Below, piece by piece: positions 35,889-47,940 of a stretch of 64,000 nt of DNA. The first letter of the stretch is position 1; each line of letters opens with the position of its first letter. The stretch lies in the NCBI GenBank assembly GCA_012845835.1, contig JABAKD010000026.1:3703699-3767698 (forward strand), read 5' to 3'. This DNA is from Undaria pinnatifida. Its lineage: Eukaryota > Sar > Phaeophyceae > Laminariales > Alariaceae. Both the position numbers and the translations under genes were made by a program. The notes beneath the pieces were generated by a model. The model was not told the origin of the DNA. It did not search any database and was given only the letters and a program-made list of their open reading frames with translations.

Positions 35889-36030
35889 AAGTACGTTGGT
35901 GGACCATGAAGCGGGCGGTGGCGGCGGACGTATAGTTCGGCTTCAGGCATCTCCAACGGGTTCGCAAAAGTTAAGGCGCGGTGGAAATTAGAAACTTGCA
36001 TTCGGTCCAAAATAATGGAAATAATCGAGT
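35889..36030 (-). CDS. Possible N-terminal exon of the CYRI homologue
   Basis: The minus strand reads IISIILDRMQVSNFHRALTF and then ANPLEMPEAELYVRRHRPLH. The pattern F-x-N-x(4,6)-E-x-E-x-Y resembles the animal CYRI N terminus (NFFLDFENAQPTESEKEIY). It lies on the correct strand, 4.7 kb upstream of exon Z. A donor GTAAGAC at 35888 leaves phase 2 and would join the alternative exon Z acceptor in frame. The similarity is weak and the spacing to the next conserved residues is a few residues too long, so this is tentative. Confidence 0.35.
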
Positions 36031-36639
36031 GTGGCACCGGTAACCGTTTTCCAGAATCGAAGAAAGGCGGTGATCGTTTCCTGCCATCCCCGGTTTCAAA
36101 GGCGGGCCTTGCCATCGCCGCGTATGGACGGAGAAGAAACCGGTTTCAGACCCAAGTCTCTCACGTTTAACCCCCCCCCCCCATGCAACCGGGCCAGGGC
36201 CTGTACAATCCTTACAGCAATCATTGATACCGCATTGAACCCGCTGTTACCTCCTCCTCAGCTTGCGAGCGTCCTGCATATGGTGCATACCACGCGGGAT
36301 ACGTCTGATAGCACCGTTCATATATCCACATATAGGGTATATATGGAAAGGTCAACATGTCATGCCCGGGGTGTGCTATCATGCATGCCATACGGTAATG
36401 TCCGCAGACCCCAGAGCTCTGGAGTGCTCGCCGCTACCTCGCCCGTGCAACACACATATTAACAAAACACTTACTATTCATGTTTAAATCGTCACTTCGT
36501 ATGCGCTCCAGCTAAGCCCCATTGCTGTTTCATGCAATGGATATAATTTGACACATGACGAATAAACAGAAACCAAAGAGTCGTGAGCTTACGCCCCATT
36601 TTTACCTACCTACCTGCCGGAGGGGAAACAAAACAAAAG

Positions 36640-36935
36640 ACTCAACTCGCCGGGGCCTTTTAGATTTATCCACCTTCTCGACAAACCATAGTCACAGGGT
36701 TCAGGTGTCTTGCCTTCTCGGCCCCGACACACGCCTTGTTTATCGCAGAGGGTTCAACATTCCATACTGCACGTTGGTTTTCATCCACGTTTGCTATCTC
36801 ACGCTCTCGGCGACATCATGAAAAAGGCACAGAAATCGACCTTTTAGTTTTGGGTCTTTGGACCCGCCGAGTATCGAACCCCGGCCCTCAGGCCAGCAGA
36901 GGTTACTGATAGCATCTTGAGCTACATCTTGTCTA
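36640..36935 (-). mobile_element. Diverged SINE with a different tRNA-like head
   Basis: Read on the minus strand, a tRNA-like head has box A tagctcaagatgctatcag and box B ggggttcgatactc, with a ggcctgaggg stem-like block between them. The following body parallels the main SINE: a tcacgctctcg block, a tatcgc..gggttcaac block and a ccat-gtcacaggtgtc-type block can be aligned by eye. The head differs from the gccggtcgcc head of the other copies. Confidence 0.5.
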
Positions 36936-37620
36936 CATCTTGTCTAGCTTACCCCGGATTACACCGGTATACCAGGTACGCACAACACAATTATCACTGG
37001 TGTACCACAACAAAACACAAAACACAATACAAAATACACAATACCACCTGACCTGCTCTATCTTGTAGTGATATTTACTAACTGCTTTTTTGGGATGTGT
37101 GTTTTTTTTGTTTTTTCTAATATCGCTACCTGTACTTTCCAGCCCAATTCATAGTCTATGCTACTTTAACTACGTTAGTACAACGTGTTACCCCCAGCCC
37201 TCAGCGACCGACTGGACAACAATCCACAAGCCGTCCCTGACAAGGTCACAGTCATGGTCATGCTCATGGTCATGGTAATGGTCATAGGTGCCATCCCTTG
37301 CCCCCGGTACGTGCCTTCATTTTTACTGCACATATCATGGGGTTGGTCCAGCATTCCCACTACTCGTCGATTAGCATCGAATTTCGCAAAACTCGCGCTC
37401 TCGGGCTTTCGGCCTGGCCATATGCACATATATATATGCATATATATCATATATATATATATATATATAAAAAAAAGTACCTACCGGATTAGAAGTAACG
37501 AAATCGACCTCAGAAGTTACGCGACGTATCATACCTGGTATGGCAATTTAGAACTGCCTTAGAAGCATCGTGGAAGAGGATGACTTCAATCCCTGGGGCC
37601 AATGAAGCTAACAAAAAGGG

Positions 37621-37662
37621 CCAACACAGGCCAACACAGGCCAACACAGGCGGACACAGGCA
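37621..37662. repeat. 10-bp minisatellite (GCCAACACAG)
   Basis: Three perfect units of gccaacacag are followed by two diverged ones. Confidence 0.85.
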
Positions 37663-37726
37663 AACACAACCACGTATAGACTAATACAGGGATGAACCGA
37701 ACCATCCCCACCAAAAAGTAAACAGC

Positions 37727-37954
37727 TTATGGCGCGGCTTCTGTTGCCCGCGGGGAGAGCCAGGTTCGCTTGCTGTTGCCGGTCTCACGCCGTCCTCTTT
37801 TGACTTTGACCAGGCCATGTGCGAGGCGTGACAGCTGAGCGAAAAGCTGGTCGTGATTGGCGGTGTGCCGCGACGGAGCAGGGCGATAATTTCGGTCGTG
37901 ATCGCATCTCCTGCTGGGTGTTCTTTTTCCTTTCAGCACCCACTTCATATACAT
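37727..37954 (-). CDS. Coding-like ORF, unrecognised
   Basis: The 75-codon minus-strand frame includes ANHDQLFAQLSRLAHGLVKV and then KRGRRETGNSKRTWLSPR before its stop. An AG near 37916 (cccagcag) could be an acceptor. On the opposite strand a textbook acceptor (ttctttttcctttcag, ending 37936) precedes a different open frame, so the coding strand is undecided. Confidence 0.25.
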   Translation of the reverse strand: MYMKWVLKGKRTPSRRCDHDRNYRPAPSRHTANHDQLFAQLSRLAHGLVKVKRGRRETGNSKRTWLSPRATEAAP

Positions 37955-38156
37955 GGGCTATGTCGCATGTTTGCGCATAAGACCAGCCAATGTCGCGTGG
38001 CCTGTTTGCTGTGTAGATCTCCCTGTGATTCGCATGGTGCGTGTTATACAAGGTAGATTATGGTACAATACAAGGAACATTAATAGTGGCCAGTAGTGGT
38101 CAATAGTGGTGAAGAGCGGTAAAGAGTGGTCCGACGTGTGCTTCGTTGCCCTGTGG

Positions 38157-38612
38157 ATGGTCGGTGAAGAGGGTCCGAGTGTTCGAGGGTCCGCGTGTTC
38201 GCAAAAAAACAAAGCAAAATTAAGATATTGTCGGAAATTACCCGCCCTCTATAAAATGGGAATGTCTCGGGGACATACGAAATACCTGGTATCGTTTTTT
38301 TTTGTTCTTGATGAGAACGAGCTTGCCCGGCGCGACTCGGCGAGACTCAAGGCCTTGTCCATTCACCCATTCCCGTCAACTAGAGCCAGCTGGCGCGGCC
38401 TTCAAAACCCAGAGCACGCGCCACAAGCTCCGACGGGACCCAAAGTGCGTGAAAATGTCACAATGTATCGGCGGGTCTTCTGCGTGCCCCGCAGCCGCAA
38501 GGGCGAAAAACGACCCGCAACCGCTCGCCAAGAACTTGCAAATGCGGTAATATCTGCCTTATTAAATACCAGGTATAATATACCAGGGCATGCGGTATTT
38601 ACAGCCGCATGA
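38157..38612 (+). CDS. Coding-like ORF of 151 codons, unrecognised
   Basis: From ATG 38157 the frame is open for 151 codons. The part from about 38310 has GC-rich third positions and reads DENELARRDSARLKALSIHP, later VRENVTMYRRVFCVPRSRKG and ARQELANAVISALLN. A possible donor (GTAATATC) follows ELANA at 38549. The opposite strand is also open over 38402-38713, so the assignment to the plus strand is uncertain. It lies 150 bp before SINE copy 3. Confidence 0.3.
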   Translation: MVGEEGPSVRGSACSQKNKAKLRYCRKLPALYKMGMSRGHTKYLVSFFFVLDENELARRDSARLKALSIHPFPSTRASWRGLQNPEHAPQAPTGPKVRENVTMYRRVFCVPRSRKGEKRPATARQELANAVISALLNTRYNIPGHAVFTAA

Positions 38613-38761
38613 GCCTGTTGGCTATGTACCGCATACCTCGTGATATTTGAACAAGATACAAACCCTGAAGCTCTCATGCGACCAAAATCAAACCGGCTGA
38701 AAAACAGCTGCAAAAAAACAGTTTGTACATGCGCACCGGAGCAAGGTCGTTGTAGAGTGTT

Positions 38762-39065
38762 GCCGGTCGCCCCGGTGGCGTATCAGGTCATCCTCGACCC
38801 TGGTATAGGTCAGTTTCGTGAGTTCGAATCCCCCCGAGTGCATACTCGTATAAATTCGCGGGGATTTTTCTTGAGCACAAATTGACTTGCGGAAAACGCG
38901 AGAGCGTGAGTAAGCAACACTCGATGAAAAGCCGACGAGCAGTGGGTTTGCTGGACCCTATGCGCGATAAAAAAAAATGAAGGCAAGAACCGGGGGGGAA
39001 AAGGGACGACACCTGTGACCACGGCTTGTTGAGAAGCTGGAAAGTAGAAGTGCGAAAAAAAAAGA
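38762..39065 (+). mobile_element. tRNA-derived SINE, copy 3
   Basis: Complete copy: head gccggtcgccccggtggcg, box A tggcgtatcagg, box B gagttcgaatcc, body, and 3' end gagaagctggaaagtagaag followed by an A-rich tail (aaaaaaaaag). Confidence 0.88.
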
Positions 39066-39745
39066 GTGTGTACAGAGCGGTAGGTAGTGCAGTGTAGTGT
39101 GAGTAGGTGTACTCCAAGGCACACACATACTGAAGCTATTAATAGTCGTAGACCCTAGAGATACTAGTTAACTACCAGTACACGTTTACGACGTTCGAAT
39201 AAATAACAGCCAGACGCAGGTTAGCAATTGGCGGCGGACTTGTGGTCTGCGGTACACCAGTGCAACCACGAGCATATCTGAAACTGTTGCTGCTGTATTA
39301 TACCTGGTCACAAAGCTACGTGCATGATGCCTGGTACAGTGCATCTCCGCCTCGTAGGTCTAAATCTTGGAGCCGACACACGGGAGCTGGTACAGCTGTG
39401 AGTCAGCACGACATAATTCACCAACCATTACATATTTACTACTCGGACTAATAGATAGTCGTTTTCCGGAGGTGCCGAGTATAAGACTTAACGGGTTTTC
39501 ATACTCGTAGGAAGGATTGTTTAATGCGGAGTGCGTCTTTTCGTTTTCTGGTGGGCCCCTCTCGGCCGAGGGGGGGGCTGGTTTGGCTCGCTTGGTTCTT
39601 CTGACTTAAAGAGTTAAGTCGGCAAGGCGACGGACCATCAGCCGGTTCCACCAACCGACTTGCCGACTAAAGGTACATAGTTGGCTGACGGCACCTACCG
39701 ATTAGTTTTTAGTCGTTAAATCCTGCCGACTCACAGGTCTAGAAG

Positions 39746-39961
39746 TTACTGCATAAGACAACCTCTCCCCAATAACAACCAATAACAAACCCAGCGTGAG
39801 TAAAAATTTGTGTTTCTCAGCAAGTGTCCGTCCTGTGCTTGGTATTTAATATACGAGTGGCACGAAAGCAAAACCTTTTTGTTGAGAACTTCTTCATTAA
39901 CAAAAGCTAACAAACTCACACCAAGGTCAAGACGCTGAACGAACATTTCACAAAAACACAT
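39746..39961 (-). CDS. Small ORF, 71 codons, unrecognised
   Basis: From ATG at 39961 the frame reads MCFCEMFVQRLDLGVSLLAF, later NKKVLLSCHSYIKYQAQDGH, and ends WVCYWLLLGRGCLMQ. The middle looks protein-like. Upstream sequence (40027-40330) is a tandem repeat and downstream sequence is an AGTCGGC-rich inverted-repeat region, so this may be part of a mobile element. Confidence 0.25.
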   Translation of the reverse strand: MCFCEMFVQRLDLGVSLLAFVNEEVLNKKVLLSCHSYIKYQAQDGHLLRNTNFYSRWVCYWLLLGRGCLMQ

Positions 39962-40026
39962 CGGAAAAATGAAAAATAGCGCCAGGGTGCACAACTAATC
40001 CTACTACTGTATCGCTGTACCGATTT

Positions 40027-40330
40027 ATCCTTGCGAACACAGGCCCTCTGACAAGAAAACAACAATATACTACCAAGTACCTGGTAATAGTTTTAGGCTA
40101 GAATTCTTATAGAAGAAAGGGTGATGTCCTGCACTAAGTTCAGTATAACAGGCAAACAATTTATTATTTTCCTTGCGACTGCAGGCCTTCTGATAAGAAA
40201 TCGAGCCAGCAGCTTTAGGCTAGATCTTATTATGAAAGTCCTACACTAACTTGACTGTAAGACAAGTCCAATTTCTTATTTACCCGTAACCTTTAGGCAA
40301 AGAGTATTGCCAGCCAGCCTTATTGCGGAG
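40027..40330. repeat. Degenerate tandem repeat, about 130-bp unit
   Basis: Two to three units share ccttgcga-c-caggcc-tctga, taagaaa, ttttaggctaga and tcctgcactaa. A related fragment is at 45990-46075. Confidence 0.6.
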
Positions 40331-40433
40331 CTCATTCTTGTGAGAGGGTCGGCATCTCGTAATAGCAATGCCGCGTATTAATATTAATAGTGTACTCGTG
40401 TTCGTCCTACATACTGAAGTATAATATATTATA

Positions 40434-40712
40434 AAAATTAAAATACACTCCAGCTGTGAGATCGAAGATTTCGTCGAAACTCATCTTTGCAAGCTGTGTG
40501 TGATACTCCGATCGCGCGCATTACGAGTTGTGTGTCCTCATTAAGGATATAGGTCGGCGACTCCCCTTACAACTACAGTGTAGCTATCAGGGTCAACAGG
40601 ATGATTTTAGTCAATATTATAATATATCTGGTAGGAGTATCACACACAGCTTGCAAATATGAGTTTCGACAAAATTCGATCTCACAGCTGGAGTGTAATT
40701 TAATTTTGATAA
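40434..40712. mobile_element. Repeat family A, compact copy with both inverted ends
   Basis: Both termini are present. The left arm (aaaattaaaatacactcc, then agctgtgagatcgaagattt, through gtgtgatactccgatcg) and the right arm (ggagtatcacacacagcttg through gagtgtaatttaatttt) are inverted repeats of about 75 bp enclosing a core of about 120 bp. This is the clearest view of the family ends. Flanks are AT-rich (ATATTATA / ATAATATTA), so the target duplication cannot be read with certainty. Confidence 0.8.
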
Positions 40713-41039
40713 TATTACCAAAACACATACCAGGTATAGTCTATACGTATTGTATTTGCATTGTATATAGATGTAATATTCAAATCGTGAGGGGGTACGC
40801 AACCGTTCAATTTATCGTCTCGTCTACTATTAATGCTAACATTACCATCCAACGACACATCATTGAAATCGGGGAGTATCACAGGCATCGCAGAAAAGAC
40901 ACGCAAGAGTACGTACCGTACCCAACCGTACCGTACCGTACCCTACTCAACAATAAACAAGAACCACTACTGCTGTAACACTACTGTAACACGGCTGTAA
41001 CACGGCTGTAACACTGCTGTAACAAGAGCTATTAATAAC

Positions 41040-42335
41040 CTACGATATAATACTATACCTCATTATCTTTCGAGAGCCATCCATGCCGCTGTGTCCCCCC
41101 CCCCCCCCCGCCTCGAACGCCCCCTTCTTCCCCATCACCCGCACCATCGCCTAGACCTAGCACCACTCGTATAACAAACCCCTCACCTAAAGCCCTTCCT
41201 CCCCCCCCCCCCCCCCCCTCCAACGCCCCCTCTTTTCCGACCACCTGCACGATCGCCTAGACCTAGCACCACGCGTATAACAAGCTGCTACATATCTTTG
41301 ATCTCACAGCCGAAGTGTATTTGAATATTATTTGTGACCTAAACCTCCTAAAAAATCTCCCCCCCCCCCCCCCCCCCCCCTCTTGCTCTCCCTTACTCAA
41401 ACGCCCCACCAAATATCGAAATCCGCCACATTAATTAACACTTCACGCACAGGATATCACCTCATTATCTTTCGAGAGCCATCCATGCCGCTGTGTCCCC
41501 CCCCCCCCCCCGCGCCTCGAACGCCCCCTTCTTCCCCATCACCCGCACCATCGCCTAGACCTAGCACCACACGTATTACAAACCCCTCACCTAAAGCCCT
41601 TCCTCCCCCCCGCCCCCCCCCCCGCCCCCACACCCCCCACCTCCCCCCCAACCCATCCCAACCCCACCCCCTCGAACACTCCACCCTCTCTTTACTCACT
41701 GATTGTACGGCTTACCCCAGGATATACATGATAAACTGATGTATTATTTCCAAAACCGTCACATTTATCCCCTCAAAATAATGTATAGTTTCCAGGCACA
41801 TATTGAGCTGCCCCCCCCGCCCCTCCCCCCCCCCCCCCCCCGCCCCACCCCCCCCCCCCCCGCCCCCAATAATATACTGGTGCCAAAACCGTCAGATTTA
41901 TCCCCTCGAAAGGATTTACAGCTTACATGCACAAATTGCCCCCTTCTCCCCCCCCCCCCCCCCCCTCTCCAAACCCGCTCGCTTTTGATCAAAACCAGGC
42001 CCCCACGTCCTTCAAAACTCCGCCCCAACCCCTCACCGGTTATTCGACTTACAAGATTCACTTGATAAAAGGATACATTTCCCTTCACAGCTGTCAGATT
42101 TTGTCCCCCTCAGAAACGGGTTTTATAGTTTCTGCGCACAGACTGACTAAAATCATCCTGTTGACCCTGATAGCTACACTGTAGTTGTAAGGGGAGTCGC
42201 CGACCTATATCCTTAATGAGGACACACAACTCGTAATGCGCGCGATCGGAGTATCACACACAGCTTGCAAAGATGAGTTTCGACGAAATCTTCGATCTCA
42301 CAGCTGGAGTGTATTTTCATTTTGTATAATAATAC
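41040..42335 (+). mobile_element. Repeat family A, long copy with C-tract modules
   Basis: Four or five modules (starting near 41059, 41310, 41460, 41720 and 41880) each carry a C run of 10-20 bases. Two modules share cctcattatctttcgagagc exactly. The conserved core and terminal repeat occupy 42070-42320. An inverted fragment of the terminus lies at 42655-42745. Frames here are Pro-rich products of the C runs. Confidence 0.75.
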
Positions 42336-42377
42336 TACCAAGGGAAGTAAGAGTGGCGGGGGGGAGAGAGAACACAT

Positions 42378-42500
42378 ACGATGACAATGACGATGACAAT
42401 GACGATGACAATGACGATGACAATTGACAATGACAATGACAATGACGATGACAATGACAATTGACAATGACAACGACAATTGGCCATGACAATGACAATG
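42378..42500. repeat. 12-bp microsatellite (GATGACAATGAC)
   Basis: About ten units of gatgacaatgac grade into tgacaa repeats. Confidence 0.9.
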
Positions 42501-43097
42501 TTGAGTGTAGTGTAATACTGATATTACCGCTATTAGCTCGACCCCTTTGGGAATTGTGTTTCGACTCGGATTCAGTATGGTATGTGTTAAAATAGTTCTT
42601 AGGGCCAAAAGGGAAAGTCTACCAACAAAATGGCGATTGCACTTGCTCATTATTAGAAAAAATAAAAATACACTCTAGCTGTGAGATTGAAGATTTTGTC
42701 GGAACTCATCTTGTCTTTGCAAGCTGTGTGTGATACTCCGATAATTATGTCAGGCAATAGATCATCAGCATCGCCCAAACGTGCAAATTCAATCCGGCTA
42801 CGTACTGGATACAAAATGTGTGGTGTTGATCCGTGACCATGGTCGCGAGGCCACGTTGCGTACCGGAAGTACGTACGTAAGAGTGCCCGGTATAATTAAC
42901 ATACTAATAATAATACATACCAGGTACACAGGAAAAAAGGCTATCTGGTACCCCGTACGATATAACGTGATCACGTCGAAAACTACACATAACACTATCG
43001 CTCATACTAGTGCTGTTGTAGACTAGACTCTTTGACCCTGTGATGCAGATTGCAGATCGCTCGCCCGGGCTACAGCTCACCCTACGGTTGGCGAGAT

Positions 43098-43250
43098 CGT
43101 TGTCCGCTAAATGCAGTATCGCAATTGACGTAAGACGGCACGCTTCCAATAGATACCACCCCCACCACACGACACCTGAATGCAGTATCGCATTTGACGT
43201 AAGATGGCACGCTTCCATTAGATATCACCCCACCACAGGACACCACCGCC
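43098..43250. repeat. Tandem duplication, about 80-bp unit
   Basis: Two units share atgcagtatcgca-ttgacgt, aagacggcacgcttccaat and agatac-accc. A related tail (gataccatcc..ccacaggacacca) appears at 43310 and 43937. Confidence 0.75.
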
Positions 43251-43441
43251 GGTGATAAAAAACAACACCATTCCAAACTAAGGCCAGGTCCATCACCAGG
43301 GTCCGTCAGATACCATCCCCCCGGGCCGGTACGCCTTCCGAACAACTCAGAACGCAATGTACCACCGGGGGTCTCCTAACAAAACTACAGAGCAAACACC
43401 ACCGGGGGTCCACACAAGAACACTTTCCGAGTAATTCGTTG

Positions 43442-43667
43442 AAGCTAGTACGGGGGCGGTTGGCTAGCATCCCCCACTTCCAGACGGGAGGCATTACCAG
43501 TACCGCCACCGATACCGGCATACCGCATGATGTATACCACGTATATATGTATGAAGACAACGGGCACATGAAAGCCCTTTCACATCAAGTGATACCAGTT
43601 ACATGTAAACAATACGGGTACCCCTACACGTTGTGCCATGCCACGGTCCCCTTGACACGACCCCTAG
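43442..43667 (+). CDS. Candidate exon, unrecognised
   Basis: The open segment reads LVRGRLASIPHFQTGGITST, later IPHDVYHVYMYEDNGHMKAL and PVTCKQYGYPYTLCHATVPL. It ends at a consensus donor (GTGAGT at 43668). Several AGs upstream could be acceptors. The style resembles the islands at 32.7 kb (TGTIGYSTDTGT), but I cannot show homology. Confidence 0.28.
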
Positions 43668-44389
43668 GTGAGTGGTCATGAAGGGAGTACATGCCCTGGC
43701 TTTTTTTAGATGAAGCCATGGGCAAACATGATGTGCACTTCTACGCAATGCTATAGCCCTCTTGTTATCACTTCTAACCCGTTTGCTGCCTGGGTGGGTA
43801 TGCTACATGTACCAAATATCACCCAACGCACTGCGCACTGCCATCACCCCCTCTGGTGGGAAATCACCCCCCCGTGACATATAAAGCAAATCTTGAATAC
43901 AGCATATGTCCACTACTATCACCTGGGTTCCTCTAGATACCATCCGACCGACCACAGGACACCACCCTGGGCATGTGGGTGACAAAAAAGGAAAACGCGA
44001 AATACTTACGTATCAATCGGGGTCGTTTGTTACGTGGATTAGGCTATCAATAGTTTTCAGTTGATAGTTTTCAATTTATATTTAGCTGCTTTTCAACCGG
44101 TACCTGGGTATCACAAGGTATACCATCGTACTTTAAGGTACTACCAGGTAGTTATTTACCACGTGCGAATTACGAATATAAACGCGAACTGCCATAGTCG
44201 CAGAAGCAGACACGCTGCCATACCCTGGCACTTCGTTTGAAATTTTTGCCACTGTAGCAGCGGCAGCAGTAGCAGACCCTCGAGCAAAAAAACAAAACAA
44301 GAGAACACGCAGCATCAGAGATATCTAGACAGCATGCGCTCATCTATATCAATATGGACGAATGTAAAACCCGTTAGACATCAACATTA

Positions 44390-45180
44390 ATGCCACAACG
44401 GTCCCTATATTTACGCCCAGAGTGGTATTGGCAATGGCAGTACGAAAAGTATCCTACCGCGTTAGACCGTTGTAGTCGCCCCACAGAAGGCGTGCAGCAG
44501 GACAAGCCAGAGGAGTCCTCGCCATCTACGTATCATATCACTCGAATCCATGCCTGTCGAACAAGCAACCCTGATGATACTACTACAAATAGCCCCCGAA
44601 AATACATCAAGTTCGTCGGCGATGTTTTCGTGATTTCATGTTCGCGATGCGCGTTCGAGACGAGACGAACACGAACGCGAAGACGTTCGTTAGACACCGA
44701 CACGGCTCCCTACCGCCAACCGCCGCAACTTAAAAAAAAACACTTCCTTGGCACATATTACACACTAAGCATGTTTATACATGCAGCAAGTAAGAACAGC
44801 GCAAACAGCAACTTGCGTCAAACAAACCACAACCGCAAACAGACCAAACAGCAAGCGAGGTGAGGTGAGGTGAGGTGAGGTGAGGTCTGCATTGACTACC
44901 GTGTACCAGTAGTAATAACCTCTATGGGACTTGAGGTGCAAAACTTGACGAAACCAACGGACGTTTACGGCATCGACCATACGAAACCACGCGGGGCGCT
45001 TTGTTATTGGCGATGCTTTTCGTGTCGGAGCTGCAATAATGCGACGAGTATTATATCACACGACGACCTTAAAATACTACTATCAATACGCGCTCACGAA
45101 CACGGTGGAAAACATCTCGCTCAAACAATGTGTTTCGGCGCTATAGTTATAGTTATAGTTAAAGTTATATGATATACCAG
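44390..45180 (+). other. Coding-like region, unresolved
   Basis: A 157-codon frame starting with ATG (44390-44863) and a second at 44924-45172 include KYIKFVGDVFVISCSRCAFE and GALCYWRCFSCRSCNNAT. Cys pairs (CSRC, CFSCRSC) hint at zinc ligands, but there is no complete motif. Four GAGGT units (44860-44887) end the first frame. Confidence 0.2.
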
Positions 45181-45854
45181 GTATGCTCCAAAGGGGTTAA
45201 TAGTTAACAGTCTCCTTGGTCTGTCTGCTTCCATATTCACATTGTTTTATTATAGAAAATGCCTTCTAGAAATGTTCTCGTGGTCTACCGTGTATGATGA
45301 GTAACATGGTATGATTGACATGGTATAGTCGTCATGATCATATTGTTGTACGGCAGTATAGGTCGCGATAGGTCGCGATAGGTCGCGTTAGAGGCTAGGG
45401 TGCACGCAAGGATATAACATATGCATACTCCAAGTGACTAGTCCTGCCTTCCTTGCTTGATTTTTCACCGTGAATACTGGATAAACGTTCCAACAATAAT
45501 TCCAACTCCTTCGTCGCCAAACCACGTGGGTGCACTTGTAAGTTCTTTGATATTGTCGTATCACGCAAAAGGGGAACCCTATTGGAGCCCGGATGTAGCC
45601 ACCAAAGACGTCACAAGTGCGCAAGCGCGCATGTGCGATGTCATCCACCGTCTCCGTCAACGCGCAGAAGTGCACTAAGGATCTTGTGGTGTATCTTGTC
45701 GTATTGTTGCAGTTCGGACATGCTCATACAATATCCAAGCAGCCCGCGTTGCTTCGAATGACAACGATTGATGCCGTAAACGCCAAATTTACTGGTCAAT
45801 TTGTCCCTCTCAAGTCTCAAAAGGGTTGCTTGCCTCCGAAAGTATGTTCCTGAA

Positions 45855-47690
45855 CTAAGTCTACTTACTACTACAGCGGGTGCAGTTGTTTAGTTACCTC
45901 CCTGCACCAATTCCAAGCGGTTTGCGTTTTAAAACGTGGTGCAGGCAGTTGTAAAGGGGTACAGATAGAATCGGCACCATCGACACTCTTACAAGAAACC
46001 ACCAATATACCACCAATGTCTTGTTATTGGTTTAAGGCTAGCTTTCTCATTTAAGAAACCACGCGTCCCACACTAACCGCTTCAGAGACCCAAAGATCTC
46101 TCTTTATGCGTACTGACTCGAAGTAAATTTGTCTGAAAAAATAGGCTTTCCAGTTGTAAAGGCGTCAAATTCAGTACTCCTCACGTACATACAGGTACAC
46201 ACAGGTATGTGGAACACCTAAACAACTTCTTGTATGGCATTTGCCGGCAATTTCCAGGGTAAGTGTCGTGGGGGTGTTCTTATGAGAGGGCCGGTAGTGC
46301 ATACCTCGTGATTAGCTGCTCGTGATGCCTCCGATAAACGTTTCTGCAGTGATTCGAAGGAGTTTGTCCCCAGTAACGTGTTTGCAGTTCCATAAAGAAG
46401 GCCTTTACTCGTCTTCTTACACCTATTCCAACTATGATACATTAGTCAGTCCACAAAAACGTGGGCGCAGAGGTTGAATTACCTCCGAAAACGTTCAAAC
46501 ACAAATTCCAAGCAATTTGCCAAAAAAATGCGTGAGGGAGGTTTCTACAGGGATTACTTACCCCCGAAAATATTCCTACTACTCGTATTAACACAATACA
46601 ATACTATACAAAACAATACAATACAATACAAAACAATACAAAAGACCTTCGTATGTCCTTAATGAGGACACACAACCCGTAATACGCGCGATCGGAGTAT
46701 CACACACAGCTTGCTGGCAAATATGAGTTTCGACAAAATATTCCATCTCGCAGCTGGAGTGTATTTTAATTTTTAATAATACAGCAGTAAGTGGATGGCC
46801 AAGTCACCTTGCTGTACGTATTTGCAATGCGTACATATATATCTCTGCCTCGTAGTTTGTGACCACAGCGCTCGTCTCGATAGGAGGTATGATCAGCATG
46901 TACACTGGTACACTAATGATTGTGCTGAATATAGATGGCTGGAAAATATCGGTTCAACGTGAAGAACACACACCAGTACACTAATTCCAAGTAGTTTTCC
47001 CCCAAAACGTCGGTGCGTTTTGGGTTTCCATACCCCCTGGATTATTTCCAAATAGTTTCCCTCTATAGACGCTGTGTCACTCTATAGGGGTTTACTTACC
47101 TTTCAACACAAATTTCAAGTATTAACAGTTCGTCCCCCGAAACGTACATGCAGGTTGCTTACCTCCGAAAAACGCTGCTAGAATAATTCCAACTAATTTG
47201 CCCACCGAAACGTGGGCGCAAATCTTTACCTGGTGCTCCCTCTGTAAAGGAAATAAAACCCCAGTCATCCTAAGTACTTCAATCCCGAAAACCGTGGATG
47301 CAACCACACAACTCCAAGATGTTTGTCCCCACAGCGTGGATGCAGTTGTAGTGGTGGGTTACTTACCTCCGACAGTCGGCACAGATGCAAGTACAGCTCC
47401 TGGTCCTGTGGCCCTTCCTGGCTCTCTAGACTTTCTCCTCGCGCCGGGTCCCCTTCCAAGACCGAAGATGCATAGAGGGAGCAATTGAGACGGAGGGAGG
47501 GAGGGAGGGGTGCAGAGAGGGGTGTAGAGGGGATCGGTTTGAATGCAGACAGACCCCCAATTCGAGCAGTCGTGCTTGTACCCCTTGACCCACTGCAACA
47601 ATGATCCCACACTAAAGCCAAGTCTTGTCCAGGAAAACGTACCCGGTGCAGTACGAGCGGTCCAAAAGGGGTTTTACCTGATGTTACCAC
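45855..47690. repeat. Array of degenerate family F units
   Basis: Roughly fifteen diverged units of 80-100 bp repeat cttacctccgaaaa, aattccaa-taatttgcccc, cgaaacgtgggtgca and agttgtaaaggggt. These are the internal and end parts of the 89-bp element at 31834. The array is interrupted by a family A fragment (46650-46775) and a family E copy (46785-46980). Confidence 0.6.
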
Positions 47691-47841
47691 ATGTTATCAC
47701 CGCTTTTCACAGGACATGACCCGGCGAATGGGTCAGCTCAGGCCGTTTTCAAAATGTGATCCAGTCGGATCGGGTCTGGAGGTGTTGGAAATCTCACACG
47801 TCAGGCCGGCGTCGGTTCAGGAGGCATACTCGTCAAATAAC

Positions 47842-47940
47842 ACGGGTTGGGTCGAGTCGGGTCGGGTCGGGTTGGACCGCTATGACCGACCCCACCCGAC
47901 CCGACCCGGGAGAAAAGACCCGACCCGTGGAAAGCCCTGG
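47842..47940. repeat. Family G hairpin element, copy 1
   Basis: Arm cgggttgggtcgagtcgggt faces arm acccgacccgacccgggaga about 15 bp apart, then aaagccctgg. A second copy at 51409-51532 has the same order with different spacer bases. The self-complementary GGGTCGG / CCGACCC design would form a strong hairpin. Confidence 0.7.

Noticed and set aside
42236..42427. Small ORFs starting in the family A terminus (also at 14679)
   Set aside because: They are fixed features of the repeat and run out into microsatellites.
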